Positions 14,608 to 15,688 of a stretch of 15,688 nucleotides of DNA are shown here, piece by piece (positions within the stretch are counted from its first letter, which is position 1; every line of letters starts with the position of its first letter). The stretch spans positions 1 through 15,688 of the forward strand of contig JAUVPO010000016.1 of the NCBI GenBank assembly GCA_030598625.1, read 5' to 3'. The DNA is from Deferribacteres bacterium (GTDB lineage Bacteria; Nitrospirota; Thermodesulfovibrionia; UBA6902). The position numbers and the translations under genes are program-made. Under the pieces are notes generated by a model. That model was not told the origin of the DNA. It saw only the letters and a program-made list of their open reading frames with translations, and did not search any database.

Positions 14608-15069
14608 ATGAGGAAGTTTCTGGTTTTTATCCTGGTCTTGATCATAACGGTTTTTGCGGCGTCATTTGCTCCGGCTGAAACAGCCGTGGAAGAGGAAAGC
14701 AGTCCTTCTCAGGAAGCCTCGGTAGAAGAGGCCCAGGAAGGCAGCCTTCCTTTTGCGATCTCACGTTTTTTAATTGCCGGGAGCGTTGAAGACAGGGAGC
14801 CCGTCGGTGTTGTCAATGTATTTGCATCTACAACAGAGAAAGTGTACTGTTTTCTGGAAGCAAGAGATATTAACGAGACTGTGACTGTTGCCGTTGTGTG
14901 GTATTATGGAGAAAAAGAGATGGCAAAAATTGATCTCACATTAAAAAAAGGCTGGAGATGGCGGACTTATTCGAGCAAGAAATTAGCAGGATTATCGGGT
15001 GACTGGAAGGTAGAGCTTCAGGACGCAAAAGGAAACGTCCTGCAAACATCTGAATTCAAGGTAGAGTAG
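14608..15069 (+). CDS. Secreted DUF2914-domain protein
   Basis: A 153-residue exported protein. Residues 1-23 form a Sec signal peptide (basic MRK, hydrophobic FLVFILVLIITVFAASF, cleavage likely after A-P-A). A low-complexity acidic spacer (24-47, rich in Glu and Ser) leads into a DUF2914 domain from about 50 to the end, with RFLIAGSVEDREPVG, VYCFLEARDI, VAVVWYYGEKEMAKIDL, GWRWRTYSSKKL and GDWKVELQDAKGNVL. Members are beta-sandwich proteins of unknown function, often seen as C-terminal domains of envelope proteins; W-x-W and GDWKVE are conserved features. GGGGG eight bases before the ATG is the likely ribosome binding site. It is divergent from the radical SAM gene with a shared control region. 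Confidence 0.85.
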   Translation: MRKFLVFILVLIITVFAASFAPAETAVEEESSPSQEASVEEAQEGSLPFAISRFLIAGSVEDREPVGVVNVFASTTEKVYCFLEARDINETVTVAVVWYYGEKEMAKIDLTLKKGWRWRTYSSKKLAGLSGDWKVELQDAKGNVLQTSEFKVE

Positions 15070-15108
15070 ATTTTTATAAGTTGCTGAAGATAAAGCATCT
15101 AATGGCCA

Positions 15109-15429
15109 CTAAACTGACAGGTTGTTGTAAAATTCTTCGTAACTTTGGGGAGGGCGTATAATTTCCACGCCCATGCTGTTCGTTAAGCCGTGAGGGGGTG
15201 TCTTATAGGACCATATCACCCTGCAGGAAAGACATATTGCTTTTCCGGAATCAGGCTGAATTTTTACATCAAATTTTTTGCCCGGAGGAAAATCCGAGGA
15301 AGCCGTAAACGGGACAGCTCTCAGATATAGACTGTCTTTGGAGAGATTCTCCACAATTCCGGAGGTGGTATTACTGTCAGAGAGGAGTTTAGCATTGAAA
15401 TTGACTATTTTTTTAGGTGTAAATCCCAT
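15109..15429 (-). CDS. PilZ-like domain protein with degenerate c-di-GMP motif
   Basis: A 106-residue single-domain protein resembling PilZ: strands around NFNAKLLSDSNTTSGIVENLS, SLYLRAVP, PPGKKFDVKIQP, ICLSCRVIWSYKTP and SMGVEIIRPP, then a C-terminal helix (SYEEFYNNL). The two c-di-GMP-binding signatures are poor: no RxxxR at the N-terminus (KKIVNFNAK instead), and [D/N]xSxxG reads N28-L-S30-K-D-S33, with Ser for Gly. It may therefore be a non-binding PilZ used as an interaction module; the PilZ call itself is moderate because it rests on overall pattern. AAGGG 11 bases before the ATG is a weak ribosome binding site. It converges with the DUF2914 gene, with 39 bases between the stops. Confidence 0.65.
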   Translation of the reverse strand: MGFTPKKIVNFNAKLLSDSNTTSGIVENLSKDSLYLRAVPFTASSDFPPGKKFDVKIQPDSGKAICLSCRVIWSYKTPPHGLTNSMGVEIIRPPQSYEEFYNNLSV

Positions 15430-15688
15430 GTATTAAACCGCCCTTAAATATAGGCACTGAGCCTTTGTTTTTTTACCCTTCCCATGACCATGCAAAACAA
15501 TTCAGCATTTACAGGATATCCACTCTCTTCTTAAACATACTAAATTGGAAGATGGAAATAAAGTCGTTTTATGCTGATTTTTTTGAAGGATTCAGGACTG
15601 TTGTGCTATAGGCAAATGTCCTACAAAAAGACAGACAAAAAGTGGCCGGCAGTTGTCACAAATAATGCATTTTTAGATTGAGAAATAC
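15430..15688. other. Right-edge non-coding stretch
   Basis: No credible gene was found in these 259 bases; the open frames are below 20 codons. AGGC-ACTGA-GCCT followed by TTGTTTTTTT at about 15452-15475 is a small terminator-like hairpin on the plus strand, but no plus-strand gene ends nearby, so it is not called. The region is probably upstream sequence of the PilZ-like gene and of whatever lies beyond the edge. Confidence 0.4.

Noticed and set aside
15552..15611. Short plus-strand frame of 19 codons (MEIKSFYADFFEGFRTVVL)
   Set aside because: It has a plausible-looking peptide but is very short, has no clear ribosome binding site, and no continuation in another frame could be supported as a pseudogene.
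15624..15665. Possible sigma-54 promoter (TGGCC...TTGTC)
   Set aside because: The spacing between the GG and GC-type elements is off by one and the -12 lacks GC, so it does not match the consensus.

Overview
This window looks like the chromosomal replication-origin neighbourhood of a Gram-negative, selenocysteine-using bacterium. The gene mix (a GyrB with the long C-terminal insertion typical of Gram-negatives, Sec-containing SelD, DUF2914, a PRK06361-like PHP protein, many orphan TPR/HEAT/PilZ proteins) is most like Nitrospirota or a neighbouring deltaproteobacterial-type lineage. That placement is inference from gene content, not from a database search.

Left half (1-8249): the first bases hold the start of a leftward gene that runs off the edge, then a rightward TPR lipoprotein (254-703). 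Its tail overlaps the leftward replication block, which in transcription order is dnaA, dnaN, gyrB, gyrA (8249 down to 693). recF, which often sits between dnaN and gyrB, is missing; that gap holds only 156 non-coding bases. A perfect 11-base inverted repeat fills the gyrB-gyrA gap.

Origin region (8250-8508): the gap between divergent dnaA and scpA is AT-rich and holds one good DnaA box (8297-8305), weaker CACA-core sites, an AT hairpin, a TAA-triplet run and promoters for both flanking genes. It is the best oriC candidate here. scpA (chromosome segregation, partner of SMC/ScpB) runs rightward from it.

Right half (8509-15688): a leftward pair selD-HEAT-repeat gene follows. The real selD begins at 10862 and reads through an in-frame UGA (10820-10818) at the canonical Sec/Cys position, so the protein is a selenoprotein of 341 residues; a hairpin suitable as a bacterial SECIS lies just downstream of the UGA. 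Next come a Cys/His-rich protein of unknown function, a two-gene unit of PHP phosphoesterase plus membrane-anchored TPR protein, a leftward B12-binding/radical SAM protein, a secreted DUF2914 protein, and a degenerate PilZ protein.

The most unusual pattern is regulatory. Four start codons (the left-edge gene, scpA, selD, PHP) lack a Shine-Dalgarno and each has a -10-like hexamer ending only 8-9 bases upstream, predicting leaderless or nearly leaderless mRNAs. The replication genes dnaN, gyrB and gyrA instead have Shine-Dalgarno sites. No mobile element, CRISPR array, rRNA or tRNA was seen.
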